The notes under the pieces: generated by a model
The model's input: only the letters and a program-made list of their open reading frames with translations
The model's database searches: none
What the model was told of the DNA's origin: nothing
Shown: in pieces, positions 17,398-24,711 of the stretch
How the letters are laid out: every line of letters starts with the position of its first letter
How positions within the stretch are numbered: position 1 is the stretch's first letter
Made by a program: the position numbers and the translations under genes
Assembly: GCA_040902585.1 (NCBI GenBank)
Contig: JBBDXA010000080.1
Span: 1-38,264, forward strand
Direction of reading: 5' to 3'
DNA from: JBBDXA01 sp040902585
GTDB lineage: Bacteria > Planctomycetota > Phycisphaerae > Phycisphaerales > Phycisphaeraceae
Length of the DNA: 38,264 nt

Positions 17398-17578
17398 AAC
17401 GAACATTGCACTGGACCGGGGTCACGACGGCGGGTGACTGGGGCTGGAGGCTTTGCGCAAGCCCCGGCCGAGGGATGCACGGGTTTCGAACGCGCCCTTT
17501 TCGGCCGTGCGCCTGGGCCGGGGCTTGCGCGGACTCCAGCCCCAGCCACCCGACGCGGACTCCTGCGCTAGCCAGCCG
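17389..17578. repeat. Large imperfect hairpin after cassette gene 2
   Basis: GGCTGGCTA at 17389-17397 (overlapping the stop codon) pairs with TAGCCAGCC at 17570-17578. The core arms 17432-17469 and 17516-17551 (GGGTGACTGGGGCTGG... and complement) pair with a few mismatches and a two-base length difference. At 190 bp it is longer than usual attC sites. It could be a degenerate attC or one of the window's intergenic inverted repeats placed inside one. Confidence 0.65.
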
Positions 17579-17613
17579 ATGCATCGGCACGTCAGGGGGA
17601 TCGTGCGCGGTTA

Positions 17614-17643
17614 GCACCACCCTGTCGGGATGGTGCTCCAGCC
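17614..17643. repeat. Dispersed 30-mer hairpin, copy 1
   Basis: This begins GCACCACCCT and ends GGGATGGTGCTCCAGCC. It is identical at 28 of 30 positions to 33856-33885 in the repeat between the transketolase gene and its neighbour. It folds as a small hairpin (AGCACCA with TGGTGCT, using one base to its left). It lies upstream of the esterase gene. Confidence 0.7.
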
Positions 17644-17722
17644 CGGGGCGCTTGCGTTAGGATGTGGGTTTCCACTTGTACTCGCGGCGTGCATCCGGGC
17701 GCGGCGCTTTCAGGAGTCGGTC

Positions 17723-18682
17723 ATGTTTTCAACTCGAAATCGTTCTCTCTCGGTTGCGATCGCGCTGGTCGCCTGGGTTTTTGCATCGGGCGTTGCGGTG
17801 GTCGCGGCTGACAAGGATGCGCAGCCGGGGGTGAAGGTGTTCATCCTTGCTGGTCAGTCGAACATGGTCGGGGCCGGCGAGATCGTCATGAACCCGACCA
17901 AGAACGAAGGCAAGGGCTCGCTGGAGTACCTCGTCAAGACCGACCCGGTCAAGTACTCGCGGCTCAAGAACAAGGACGGCAACTGGACGGCGCGCGAGGA
18001 TGTGCAGATCTGGTACTTCCAGCGGCACGGCCCTTTGAAGGCGGGCTACGGCGGATCGGAGAAGCAGATCGGCCCTGAACTCGGCTTCGGCTGGGTTGTC
18101 GGCGATGCTTTTGAGCAGCCTGTGCTTCTCATCAAGATTGCCTGGGGCGGCAAGAGCATCGGCAAGGATTTTCGTCCGCCTTCTTCCGGCGGCGAGGTGG
18201 GGCCTTCGTATACCGAGATGATCAAGCATGTGAAGGAAACGATGCGCGACGCGGGCACTCTCTTCCCGAAGCTGAAGGATCGCAAGCTGGAGCTGGCGGG
18301 GCTGGGCTGGCATCAGGGGTGGAACGATCGCGTGAATCAGGCGTTCAACGATGCGTATGAAGAGAACCTGTCGAACTTCATCCGCGATGTACGCAAGGAG
18401 CTTGGCGCAGCGAAGCTGCCCTTCGTGATCGCCGAGACGGGCATGAGCGGGCATGAAGAGAAACACCCGCGTGCGCTGTCGCTGATGAAGGCGCAGGCGG
18501 CGGTGGCGGCACGCGAGGAGTTTAAGGGCAACGTGGCGTTCGTGGGCACGAAGGATTTTTTCCGCACGGCTGAAAACTCGCCGGCGAATCAGGCGTTTCA
18601 CTGGAACCGCAACGCGGAGACGTATTACCTGATCGGCGAAGGGATGGGCGAGGCGATGTTGAAGTTGATGAAGGGGAAGTGA
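17723..18682 (+). CDS. Exported SASA-type (sialate O-acetylesterase-like) carbohydrate esterase
   Basis: The protein is 319 aa with a signal peptide (residues 1-29). VFILAGQSNMVGAG at 39-52 carries the SGNH-type nucleophile Ser46 in the GQSNM motif that defines the SASA/DUF303 family. The second conserved block is GLGWHQGWND. A late His in NQAFHWNRNAETYYLIG is a plausible catalytic base. Members remove O-acetyl groups from sialic acids or plant polysaccharides such as xylan; the substrate here is unknown. AGGAG at 17712-17716, six bases before the ATG, fixes the start; the frame upstream to 17630 is repeat sequence. The gene converges on a minus-strand gene 41 bp away. Confidence 0.9.
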   Translation: MFSTRNRSLSVAIALVAWVFASGVAVVAADKDAQPGVKVFILAGQSNMVGAGEIVMNPTKNEGKGSLEYLVKTDPVKYSRLKNKDGNWTAREDVQIWYFQRHGPLKAGYGGSEKQIGPELGFGWVVGDAFEQPVLLIKIAWGGKSIGKDFRPPSSGGEVGPSYTEMIKHVKETMRDAGTLFPKLKDRKLELAGLGWHQGWNDRVNQAFNDAYEENLSNFIRDVRKELGAAKLPFVIAETGMSGHEEKHPRALSLMKAQAAVAAREEFKGNVAFVGTKDFFRTAENSPANQAFHWNRNAETYYLIGEGMGEAMLKLMKGK

Positions 18683-18723
18683 TGAGACGGTGAGGAGATA
18701 CTGCGCTGGCGCGCGATTGCGCC

Positions 18724-20340
18724 TTACCGCTTCTCTTTCCAGAGGTGTGCTTCGCCATTGAGAATGCGGATGCGCACTTTGCTGATCGTCAGGCCGACCT
18801 TGATGCCTCGGATCACGATCAGCGGGGCATCGGGAATGTCTTTGATCTTGGGCACGAGGCGGTCGAGTGATGTGTCGAAGCCGGGGTCTTCCTTGTCGTT
18901 GCGGAAGTGACCGACGCGGACGAATTTCTCGTGCATGCGCACGGTGAAGGTTTCGGTCAAGCCGCGGGTGAAGCCGCCTTCGCCGCCGCGTTCGAACAGG
19001 CCCGCGTAACGGATAAAACCCTTGGTCGTGGGCAGGTCGTAGGCCAGTTGGCCCGGGTGTTCCGTGGTCATCACATCCACCTTCAGCTCGTAGTCCCCGC
19101 GGATCGCCAGCGGGATGAAGATGCTGCCTTCCTCCGCGCCGGCGCCGAGGATGTACTTGCCTTCGTTGAGAACCCACGTGCCTTTCTCGGCATACTTCAA
19201 ACTCAGGATGCCGGTGATGTCGAGCCACTCGTTCATGGGCAGCGGCTTGGCGGTTTCCCAGCCCGTGATGCCGGCGAAACTTTCTTCGCCTGCGGGCGCG
19301 GGTGTGTTGTTGGCGGGCTTCTGAGCCGTGACGATCGGCTTGTAGCGCACGCCCAGAGCCTTCATCGCTTCGAGCGCTTCCTTCATCGCCACTTCCGCCC
19401 CGACGCGCTGCACATCCTGCGTGCCATGCAATGAAAGGAACTGTTCGTAGTACGCAGCGGTGCGCTGGAGCAGCGCGCCTTTGGTCTGGGCGCTGCTCTT
19501 GGCGGAGAAGTCGCGGTACCAGTCAGCGAGATCGAGTGCCTGCGCTTCAGTCAGCGCCTCAGCCTTGGCGGTGGCCAGGTGAACGCGCTGTTTGAGTTTG
19601 TCATCAGCGGTGCGGTCCACGAAGAGAGCTGCCCCGCGCGGGTCATCCATCTCGGTGATGTAGAGCGTGACGAGTTCCGTCGCCGCGGCCTTGTCGCTCG
19701 CGTTCTCGAGCACCTTCGATTGCAGCAGCAGGATGCGGCTGCGAACCTTGGCGCGGTACTGCACCAGTTCCAGGTGGGCGAGAATTTCATCCGGGTCCGC
19801 TGACTTGCTCTGCCGGGCCACGGTGAGCGCCTGCCGCAGCGAAGCCGCGGCCGACTGATAGTCGCCCAGTTCCGCCCGCACGTTGGCCAGGTCCATCAGC
19901 GCGGTCACCAGCGCAGCCCCGACCGCGGGCTTGTCATCGGTTTTGGCGCGGGCGTATTGCTTGCGGCGGAGGTCAACGATGCCGTCGTAAGCGACGGATG
20001 CTTTGGCCGGGTCGCGCTGCGCGAGGAGCAGCATCGCCGCGGCTGCGTGGTCGTAGCCTGCCGGGTCCGCGCTGCCGAGGTTGTAAGCGTGTTCGCAAAG
20101 GATGGCGGCGAGCCTGGGAGCATCGATCGCCTGCCGGGCGGCTTCGAGGAGCTGGCCGGCGAGGGCGACATCATCCGCCGGTTCGCGCGTGGCCTGCGCA
20201 GCTTTGACGCGCTGGCCGTAAAGCGACTCGAAGACGCGGCGAGCCTCAGCCTCTTCTTCGGGAGGCGCACCGGTCGCGCTGGAGATCGCCATGAGCGCGA
20301 TCAAAGCCGCCTGCCAGAATCGGGAAACCGATCGATCCAT
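18724..20340 (-). CDS. Exported helical-repeat protein with C-terminal beta domain, unknown function
   Basis: The protein is 538 aa with an N-terminal signal (ALIALMAISSATGAP, residues 12-26). Residues about 28-330 are Ala-rich helices with TPR-like spacing (for example VRAELGDYQSAAASLRQAL), suggesting a protein-binding solenoid. After a Pro/Ala linker (ANNTPAPAGEE), residues about 365-538 are beta-rich. They include EGSIFIPLAIRGDYELKVDV and PLIVIRGIKVGLTISKVRIR and resemble a concanavalin-like sandwich of the 3-keto-disaccharide hydrolase/DUF1080 sort, though the match is not firm. It is likely periplasmic or cell-surface. The ATG at 20338-20340 has only a weak GGGCAG upstream. It faces the esterase gene and may act in the same polysaccharide process. 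Confidence 0.72.
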   Translation of the reverse strand: MDRSVSRFWQAALIALMAISSATGAPPEEEAEARRVFESLYGQRVKAAQATREPADDVALAGQLLEAARQAIDAPRLAAILCEHAYNLGSADPAGYDHAAAAMLLLAQRDPAKASVAYDGIVDLRRKQYARAKTDDKPAVGAALVTALMDLANVRAELGDYQSAAASLRQALTVARQSKSADPDEILAHLELVQYRAKVRSRILLLQSKVLENASDKAAATELVTLYITEMDDPRGAALFVDRTADDKLKQRVHLATAKAEALTEAQALDLADWYRDFSAKSSAQTKGALLQRTAAYYEQFLSLHGTQDVQRVGAEVAMKEALEAMKALGVRYKPIVTAQKPANNTPAPAGEESFAGITGWETAKPLPMNEWLDITGILSLKYAEKGTWVLNEGKYILGAGAEEGSIFIPLAIRGDYELKVDVMTTEHPGQLAYDLPTTKGFIRYAGLFERGGEGGFTRGLTETFTVRMHEKFVRVGHFRNDKEDPGFDTSLDRLVPKIKDIPDAPLIVIRGIKVGLTISKVRIRILNGEAHLWKEKR

Positions 20341-20479
20341 ATTGGCTGCCCGGTCTGCTGCGTGAGAAAAGAATCAAGACCACCGCCGGTATCGTACCTG
20401 TGGGGGATGGTTGAGCCAAGCGAAAGTGGATGGGGCGGCAGGCGTCGGAAGTAAGGGCAGGTCTTGTTCGGCCGGCTTC

Positions 20480-20576
20480 AACGCAGAGACGCAGAGAAGA
20501 GAGAGGGATCAGAGAGGGATGACTGATTCAAATTCCAGCTCGCTCCGCGCTCTCTTCCTCCTCTGCGTCTCTGCGT
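20480..20576. repeat. Inverted repeat of the ACGCAGAGACGCAGAG family, copy 1
   Basis: The left arm starts at 20480 (AACGCAGAGACGCAGAG). The right arm ends at 20576 (CTCTGCGTCTCTGCGT). The outer 17 or so bases pair perfectly and the inner part is purine-rich against pyrimidine-rich with mismatches. A related element is at 31444-31603. Translated, such arms give spurious NAETQRRE peptides. Confidence 0.8.
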
Positions 20577-20606
20577 CAAAACCTGAGTTAGAGATCACGC
20601 CGGCCC

Positions 20607-21350
20607 TCACCACCACAGGAACCCCGGACTGACCGGCGCGATGTTGTAGCTGCCGCCGGTGTAATCCACATCGATCTCTTCGACGGGGTAGATGAAGTAG
20701 CTTACGCGGCCGTCGGCGAAGAGGGTGTTGAACTGGCGGACCGGGCCTTTGTTGTGCCAGCGGGTCTGGCGGTCGGCGATGGGGCGGTTGCCGTGCCAGG
20801 ACCAGTCAGCCATGAGGAGTTTGTTGCTCGGTGATGTGATGCGCGACATGGAAATGGAGCGGGTGCCGCCCGTCACGCCGTAGACCATGGCCGCGCGGAA
20901 GGCGGTGCTGTTCCACTGGGCCAGGTAGCTGGTGCCGTAGAAGATGTAGCAGTTGGTGACCGAGCCGTTGTAGGAAGGGAAGGCGTCGCCCAGGTCGCTG
21001 GGGCATTCGCTGATGTTCACGTTGGAGCCGTTGCTGGTCGCGCCCAGGTATTTGTTGAGCGGGCGCTGGGTGACATCAAGCGAGCTGGAGGAGTAGTTGC
21101 CGCTGGTGCCCTTGGTGCCGATGAGGCCGGACCAGCTTGAGAGTTGGGGGAACCGGCCGCGACTGTCGATGAGGTAGCCCATCTGTGCCGAGCCGATCTG
21201 GCCCTGGTTGGAGGCACACAGCGCGATCTTGGCCGCATCCTTGGCCCTGCCGAGCGCGGGCAGCAGCATTGCGATGAGCACGGCAATGGTCGCCACGACG
21301 AGCAGCATCTCGACGAGCGTGAACGCGAACTGGAATCGCTTTAATCCCAC
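20607..21350 (-). CDS. Prepilin-like secreted protein (type II/IV pseudopilin N-terminus, planctomycete type)
   Basis: The protein is about 247 aa. The N-terminus reads LKRFQFAFTLVEMLLVVATI, a class III prepilin signal: a basic leader, cleavage before the Phe, Glu at +5 and a hydrophobic helix. WHNKGPVRQFNTLFADGRV near the C-terminus resembles the DG motif of the planctomycete pilin-associated H-X9-DG domain, though the spacing differs. It would be processed by a prepilin peptidase and inserted in or secreted across the inner membrane. The start is uncertain: no ATG with RBS is seen, and I take the GTG at 21348-21350, because the frame further upstream to 21386 runs into the CAAGGGC repeat. 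Planctomycetes carry many such proteins of unknown job. Confidence 0.8.
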   Translation of the reverse strand: MGLKRFQFAFTLVEMLLVVATIAVLIAMLLPALGRAKDAAKIALCASNQGQIGSAQMGYLIDSRGRFPQLSSWSGLIGTKGTSGNYSSSSLDVTQRPLNKYLGATSNGSNVNISECPSDLGDAFPSYNGSVTNCYIFYGTSYLAQWNSTAFRAAMVYGVTGGTRSISMSRITSPSNKLLMADWSWHGNRPIADRQTRWHNKGPVRQFNTLFADGRVSYFIYPVEEIDVDYTGGSYNIAPVSPGFLWW

Positions 21351-21371
21351 GGGTGATATTAGAGCAGAGAG

Positions 21372-21480
21372 AGGGCCAAGGGCCAAGGGGCAAGGGCCAA
21401 GGGGAAAGACATCGATGCAAACGCGAAGCGCACCGGCAGCAACCTGAAACTCCGCCCCTTGGCCCTTGGCCCTTGGCCCT
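21372..21480. repeat. Inverted repeat of GGGCCAAGGGCCAAG words
   Basis: The tandem words CCAAGGG / CAAGGGC at about 21372-21404 face their complement (CCCTTGGCCCTTGGC) at about 21455-21480. The element fills the gap between the exported protein gene (stop at 21486) and the pseudopilin gene, both on the minus strand, and so lies just upstream of the pseudopilin start. Confidence 0.8.
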
Positions 21481-21485
21481 GCTCC

Positions 21486-22061
21486 CTATTCCTTCGCGTC
21501 GTACGCGCTGTTGAGGTGATAGTGGATCGTCACCTTCAGGTCGTAGGGCTTGTCGCCGTACTTCGTGGCGATGACGGTTTTCTCCGGTGCCGGCAGCTCC
21601 TTGCCCAGTCCCGGTTTGCGGCCTTGGTGGATCTTGTCCGGATCCTTCTCCAGCAGGATGGCCGCCTCTTCCATGTCGCCGAACGGTGCCTGCCAGCCTT
21701 TCAAGTGCTGCTTGCCTTCCATGGGCACACCGTTGGGGTAATAGTGATATGCCTTGCCCGCCACGACCTTGTCGCCGGCGACGAGTTTGTCGGCTGAAAA
21801 CTTCTCATTGAAGATCAACAAGGTGTTGCTGGTGTTTTTGACCATGTATCGCCGCAGCTCGCCGATCTTGACCTCCCGCACCTCGACGCCTTGGGGCAGG
21901 GTCTCTTTGTCGAACTCGAGCGTGTAGCGATACCGCGAAGGCTGCGGGGCAGGGCGACGCTGGGCATGGGCGGCTGAGGCGATAAAGAGGCCAAGCAGAA
22001 GGACCGGCAAAGTCAGGCGTGACAGCGGGGTTGGGTTGGCAGTTCGCAAGAAACGCTCCAT
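21486..22061 (-). CDS. Exported protein of unknown function
   Basis: The protein is 191 aa with a clear signal peptide: TLPVLLLGLFIASAAHAQ, cleavage expected after AHA near residue 33. The mature part is charged and beta-rich (YRYTLEFDKETLPQGVEVRE, KPYDLKVTIHYHLNSAYDAKE). I see no cysteine or metal motif and do not recognise a family. The ATG at 22059-22061 lacks a convincing RBS. It lies upstream of the pseudopilin gene on the same strand, about 135 bp away across a repeat, so the two may be co-transcribed or separated by the repeat acting as a terminator. Confidence 0.72.
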   Translation of the reverse strand: MERFLRTANPTPLSRLTLPVLLLGLFIASAAHAQRRPAPQPSRYRYTLEFDKETLPQGVEVREVKIGELRRYMVKNTSNTLLIFNEKFSADKLVAGDKVVAGKAYHYYPNGVPMEGKQHLKGWQAPFGDMEEAAILLEKDPDKIHQGRKPGLGKELPAPEKTVIATKYGDKPYDLKVTIHYHLNSAYDAKE

Positions 22062-22366
22062 AAGAAAGAGGTGGCCCTGACGATGCCAGGACTCACTCCC
22101 GAGGCATTCTATCCGGGGTTAACCGAAGGCTATGGTGATCGAATTCGGATTATCAGGCAAAATTCCGGGCGGCAGCGGGTGGTCCGATATATCGACTGGG
22201 CCGATCACGACTTGGAGATGGGAATGCCCTCCTGCTTCAGCTCGTAAGTCGTTATAAAACCATGTAAAAACAAGAAATATAAAAATCATTTGCCTCTGAG
22301 GCCGGGCTGGTACATACAATCCCATGACGCGACGAACGGCAATACTCGTTTTTCAGGAGGTTTGCC
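22062..22366. other. Gap with a candidate promoter for the small envelope gene cluster
   Basis: There is no gene here. The part at 22255-22320 is AT-rich compared with its surroundings. TTGCCT at 22290-22295 and TACAAT at 22315-22320, 19 bases apart, could be a sigma-70-like promoter about 50 bases before the first gene of the cluster. The spacing is longer than ideal, so this is tentative. Confidence 0.3.
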
Positions 22367-22768
22367 ATGAAGATCCAATATGCCATGACCATTTGCTTGT
22401 GTTTGACGTTTGCCACCCTTTTCACAGCCGGCTGCAAGGACACGACCGTTCGCGGCACCTCAGGGATTTCCCTGACGATTCAGCCACCTCAGACCGCCGT
22501 GGTCATCAAGCGAGGTGAAATGCAATCGCTGGAAGTAGCTCTCGTCCGCTCGGGCTTCTCTGACGCGGTCAAGGTCGACCTCATTCAGCTCCCGGCCGGC
22601 GTCACCGCCCAGAAGGCCAGCCTGAACGTCGAAACCGACAAAGCCACCTACATCCTCACCGCCAACCCCGCGGCGGACCTGGTCGCCAACCATCAGGCCA
22701 AACTGATTGCCACCGGTCCCGGCGGCATGAAGGCGACGCAGTACGTCACGATCACCGTCACCGAGTAA
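22367..22768 (+). CDS. Small lipoprotein, sister of the next gene
   Basis: The protein is 133 aa. The signal peptide ends FTAGC, so Cys23 is probably lipidated. The mature part is one beta-rich domain (SLTIQPPQTAVVIKRGEMQS, FSDAVKVDLIQLPAGVTA, ATQYVTITVTE) that resembles an immunoglobulin-like or cadherin-like fold. It shares layout and motif order with the protein at 22898-23344: a Q-P-T/K-A-V/I-V repeat, then LPAGV near the middle and a TA(T/K)GPGG/DG turn before the last strand. The two are tandem duplicates. AGGAGG at 22355-22360 is an ideal RBS. It is the first gene of a six-gene set of small envelope proteins. Function unknown; attachment to a membrane is inferred. Confidence 0.8.
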   Translation: MKIQYAMTICLCLTFATLFTAGCKDTTVRGTSGISLTIQPPQTAVVIKRGEMQSLEVALVRSGFSDAVKVDLIQLPAGVTAQKASLNVETDKATYILTANPAADLVANHQAKLIATGPGGMKATQYVTITVTE

Positions 22769-22897
22769 CACCCACCAAACCCGTTCGACCGACCGTGCGC
22801 CGCCGCTGCTTGTTGCATCGGCTTCGCGCAGGCGGTGCCGTTCTCGCGATCCACCTGGTGTCGTGCTAACTCCACCTTTTGAATCAGGAGATTCAAC

Positions 22898-23344
22898 ATG
22901 AAACGCTCGCTTACATCCCGACTCGTTCCCGCAACATTGAGTTTCTCCCTCATCCTCGCTGCCGGCTCCTTCCTGGGCGTCACCGCTCTCACCGGCTGCG
23001 ACAAGAAGGCCGGCGTCGAAGGGCAGCAGGGCAAGAAACTCACCCTCACTCAGCCCAAAGCCATCGTCCTCACGCAGGGCGCGATGACTGAAGTGAAGAT
23101 CACCATCACCCGCGACGGCGTGCAGGAGCCCATCGCCATCAGCTTTGACAAGCTGCCGGCAGGCGTTTCGATCGTCGATGCGGACAAGAAGATCGTCGGC
23201 AATGAAGGCCTGTATGTGCTCAAGGCCGACGAAGGTGCCGCGCTGGTGACCGAACACCACGCCCAGGTCACCGCCAAAGGCCCTGACGGGCTGGCGGTCA
23301 GTCAGTCGCTGGTGATCAACATCAAGGAAAAGACCGCGTCGTAA
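22898..23344 (+). CDS. Small lipoprotein, tandem duplicate
   Basis: The protein is 148 aa. The signal sequence ends VTALTGC (Cys34), a good lipobox. The mature domain repeats the pattern of the upstream protein: LTLTQPKAIVLTQGAMTEVK, ISFDKLPAGVSIVDADKK, VTAKGPDGLAVSQSLVINIK. The likely fold is a single beta-sandwich similar to bacterial Ig-like or putative Ig domains of planctomycete surface proteins. AGGAG at 22886-22890 lies seven bases before the ATG. The 129-bp gap to the first lipoprotein gene shows no terminator. The two may act together, or each may bind a different partner; there is no direct clue to function. Confidence 0.8.
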   Translation: MKRSLTSRLVPATLSFSLILAAGSFLGVTALTGCDKKAGVEGQQGKKLTLTQPKAIVLTQGAMTEVKITITRDGVQEPIAISFDKLPAGVSIVDADKKIVGNEGLYVLKADEGAALVTEHHAQVTAKGPDGLAVSQSLVINIKEKTAS

Positions 23345-23370
23345 CGTCGACTTGATGTGAATGACCCCGC

Positions 23371-23420
23371 GCAAGGCGGGGACCGCCGCTTCGACACGGC
23401 GACTCCCCGCCATGCCTTGC
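23371..23420. repeat. Short imperfect inverted repeat
   Basis: GCAAGGCGGGGACCGCCG at 23371-23388 faces CGGCGACTCCCCGCCATGCC and TTGC at 23397-23420, pairing with a five-base bulge. It lies between the second lipoprotein gene and the YqjD-like gene and may be a processing or partial termination signal. Confidence 0.5.
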
Positions 23421-23474
23421 AGACTTCCGACGGGCACACCGGTTTCGATAGCACAACTTTTGAAAGGATCCAAC

Positions 23475-23801
23475 ATGCGACGCAAGACCACCGATGATTC
23501 CGAACTGGCCGAAACAGTCGAAGCGCTCAAGGACGATTTCCGACGCTTCCGCGAAGACATCGCCAGCCTGGTGACTGACCTCGGTCACGCGGGCAAGGAA
23601 GGCGTCGCCAGCGCGGGTCGACACATTCGCAATGGCACCAGGCACACTGCTGAGGAAATCAGCGCGCGACTCAATCGCGCCAAGGACTACGGCTCGGAGA
23701 AGTTGTCCGACCTCAAGGACAACGTGAAGAGTCACCCGTTCATGACCGCGTTGATCGCACTGGGGGTGGGTGCCTTTGCGGGCCGCTTTTTTCGACGATA
23801 A
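23475..23801 (+). CDS. YqjD/ElaB-like (DUF883) membrane-anchored protein
   Basis: The protein is 108 aa. A charged helical N-terminal part (residues 1-80, including LKDDFRRFREDIASLVTDLG and GSEKLSDLKDNVKSHPFM) leads into a C-terminal membrane helix with a glycine-rich face, ALIALGVGAFAGRFFRR. This is the layout of YqjD, ElaB and YgaM, inner-membrane proteins that bind ribosomes or respond to stress in E. coli. AAAGGA at 23463-23468 precedes the ATG by six bases; the frame upstream to 23361 is repeat-derived. The next gene overlaps it by 32 bases, as in yqjD-yqjE pairs, suggesting translational coupling. Family assignment rests on architecture. Confidence 0.75.
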   Translation: MRRKTTDDSELAETVEALKDDFRRFREDIASLVTDLGHAGKEGVASAGRHIRNGTRHTAEEISARLNRAKDYGSEKLSDLKDNVKSHPFMTALIALGVGAFAGRFFRR

Positions 23802-24078
23802 GCACGGACGCGGTCTGAAGAGCCTGCTCATCGCCGGCGCTGCCCTGTTGGATACATCCGTCGCCGACGATCTGGGCAAGTCCTTCGCCCGGCCCATCAA
23901 ACGCGCATGGCTCACGATGACGGCTTCGATGTGTGTCGCCGTCGGATGCGGACTGCTCATGGCGGGTTTGTTCGTGCTGATTCAGCCGCATGTTGGATCG
24001 GCTGCCGCCTTCGCCGCGCTGGGCTTCATCGCCCTGGCGGCAGGCGGCGGCTTACTCCTTCACCTGCGGCAGAAGTAG
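23770..24078 (+). CDS. YqjE-like (phage-holin III/DUF1469 type) two-helix membrane protein
   Basis: The protein is 102 aa from the GTG at 23770. An amphipathic N-terminal part (LKSLLIAGAALLDTSVADDL) is followed by two membrane helices, WLTMTASMCVAVGCGLLMAG and AAAFAALGFIALAAGGGLLL. This matches the layout of YqjE, which in many bacteria directly follows a YqjD/DUF883 gene. The start is uncertain: the GTG gives a 32-base overlap with the upstream gene and no separate RBS, consistent with coupled translation. A hairpin with T-run follows at 24085-24113. The role of the YqjD-YqjE pair is not firmly known; stress-phase membrane remodelling is the usual proposal. Confidence 0.65.
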   Translation: MPLRAAFFDDKHGRGLKSLLIAGAALLDTSVADDLGKSFARPIKRAWLTMTASMCVAVGCGLLMAGLFVLIQPHVGSAAAFAALGFIALAAGGGLLLHLRQK

Positions 24079-24084
24079 ACCGCG

Positions 24085-24113
24085 CGGGTCAGGGAAGACC
24101 CGTCGGCTTTTTT
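24085..24113 (+). terminator. Hairpin with T6 tract after the YqjE-like gene
   Basis: CGGGTC (24085-24090) pairs with GACCCG (24097-24102) around the loop AGGGAA. TCGGC and six Ts (24108-24113) follow. It is probably a partial terminator or processing site inside the cluster. Confidence 0.55.
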
Positions 24114-24164
24114 CAACGCCCGCTACTGGCGGGCAAGATCCAACTCCCATCGAAAGGTATTGCC

Positions 24165-24314
24165 ATGTTAGAAACCATCGCCATTCTGCTCATCGTCCTC
24201 TGGCTGCTCGGCCTCGTCTCGTCGTACACCATCGGAGGCTTCATTCACCTCCTGCTGGTCGTCGCCATCGTGGTCATCCTCGTTCGCATCATCCAGGGTC
24301 GCCGGCCTGTGTAA
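24165..24314 (+). CDS. lmo0937-family small membrane protein (DUF5670 type)
   Basis: The protein is 49 aa. It begins MLETIAILLIVLWLLGLVSS, continues YTIGGFIHLLLVVAIVVILV and ends with the basic tail RIIQGRRPV. This is almost the textbook form of the lmo0937 family: two tight membrane helices with the GGFIH turn between them. The family is very widespread and often lies near stress or general-response genes, but no biochemical role is established. AAAGG at 24153-24157 lies seven bases before the ATG. It sits between the YqjE-like gene and the DUF3185-like gene in the same direction. Confidence 0.88.
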   Translation: MLETIAILLIVLWLLGLVSSYTIGGFIHLLLVVAIVVILVRIIQGRRPV

Positions 24315-24346
24315 GGTGAAGACTCGGACCCAAAGGAGGTCAAAAA

Positions 24347-24553
24347 ATGAACCAGGGAATTTCCATCGCGTTACTGGCCGTCGGCATCGCACTGCTGGTC
24401 TGGGGCGTCAGCGCCATGGACTCGTTCAGTTCCAACGTCTCGGAGTTCTTCACCGGCTCGCCCACCGACAAAGCCGTCTGGCTAATGATCGGCGGCATCG
24501 CGGCGACCGCAGTTGGAGGCATCGGCCTCCTGCTGGGTTTGAAAAAGCGTTGA
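24347..24553 (+). CDS. DUF3185-like small membrane protein
   Basis: The protein is 68 aa with two membrane helices, ISIALLAVGIALLVWGVSAM and WLMIGGIAATAVGGIGLLLG. They are separated by the polar SSNVSEFFTGSPTDKA segment typical of DUF3185. A basic KKR tail ends it. AAAGGAGG at 24332-24339, seven bases upstream, is the strongest RBS in the cluster. It is the last gene of the set and is followed 40 bases later by a strong terminator. DUF3185 proteins are inner-membrane proteins of unknown role, often found near stress-induced genes. Confidence 0.87.
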   Translation: MNQGISIALLAVGIALLVWGVSAMDSFSSNVSEFFTGSPTDKAVWLMIGGIAATAVGGIGLLLGLKKR

Positions 24554-24593
24554 AGCAGGACAGCTCAAGGAAACGCAAATCATCGATCGCCTC

Positions 24594-24634
24594 CCGCCCT
24601 GCGCCGCATCAGACGGCGCGGGGCGGTTTTGTTT
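24594..24634 (+). terminator. Strong intrinsic terminator of the small envelope gene cluster
   Basis: The 13-base stem (24594-24606 with 24614-24626, CCGCCCTGCGCCG and complement with one G-T pair) surrounds the loop CATCAGA. TTTTGTTT (24627-24634) follows. This is the clearest rho-independent terminator in the window. Confidence 0.9.
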
Positions 24635-24711
24635 GCCCGCGAACTCAGAAAGAAAAACCGCCTCGTCCTTCGACGAAGCGGTGGTCCTGTTTCAAGGCCG
24701 TGTCGATTGGC

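Noticed and set aside
17729..19228. 499-aa minus-strand frame spanning the esterase and the next gene
   Set aside because: It crosses two well-supported genes, on the opposite strand of one and out of frame with the other.
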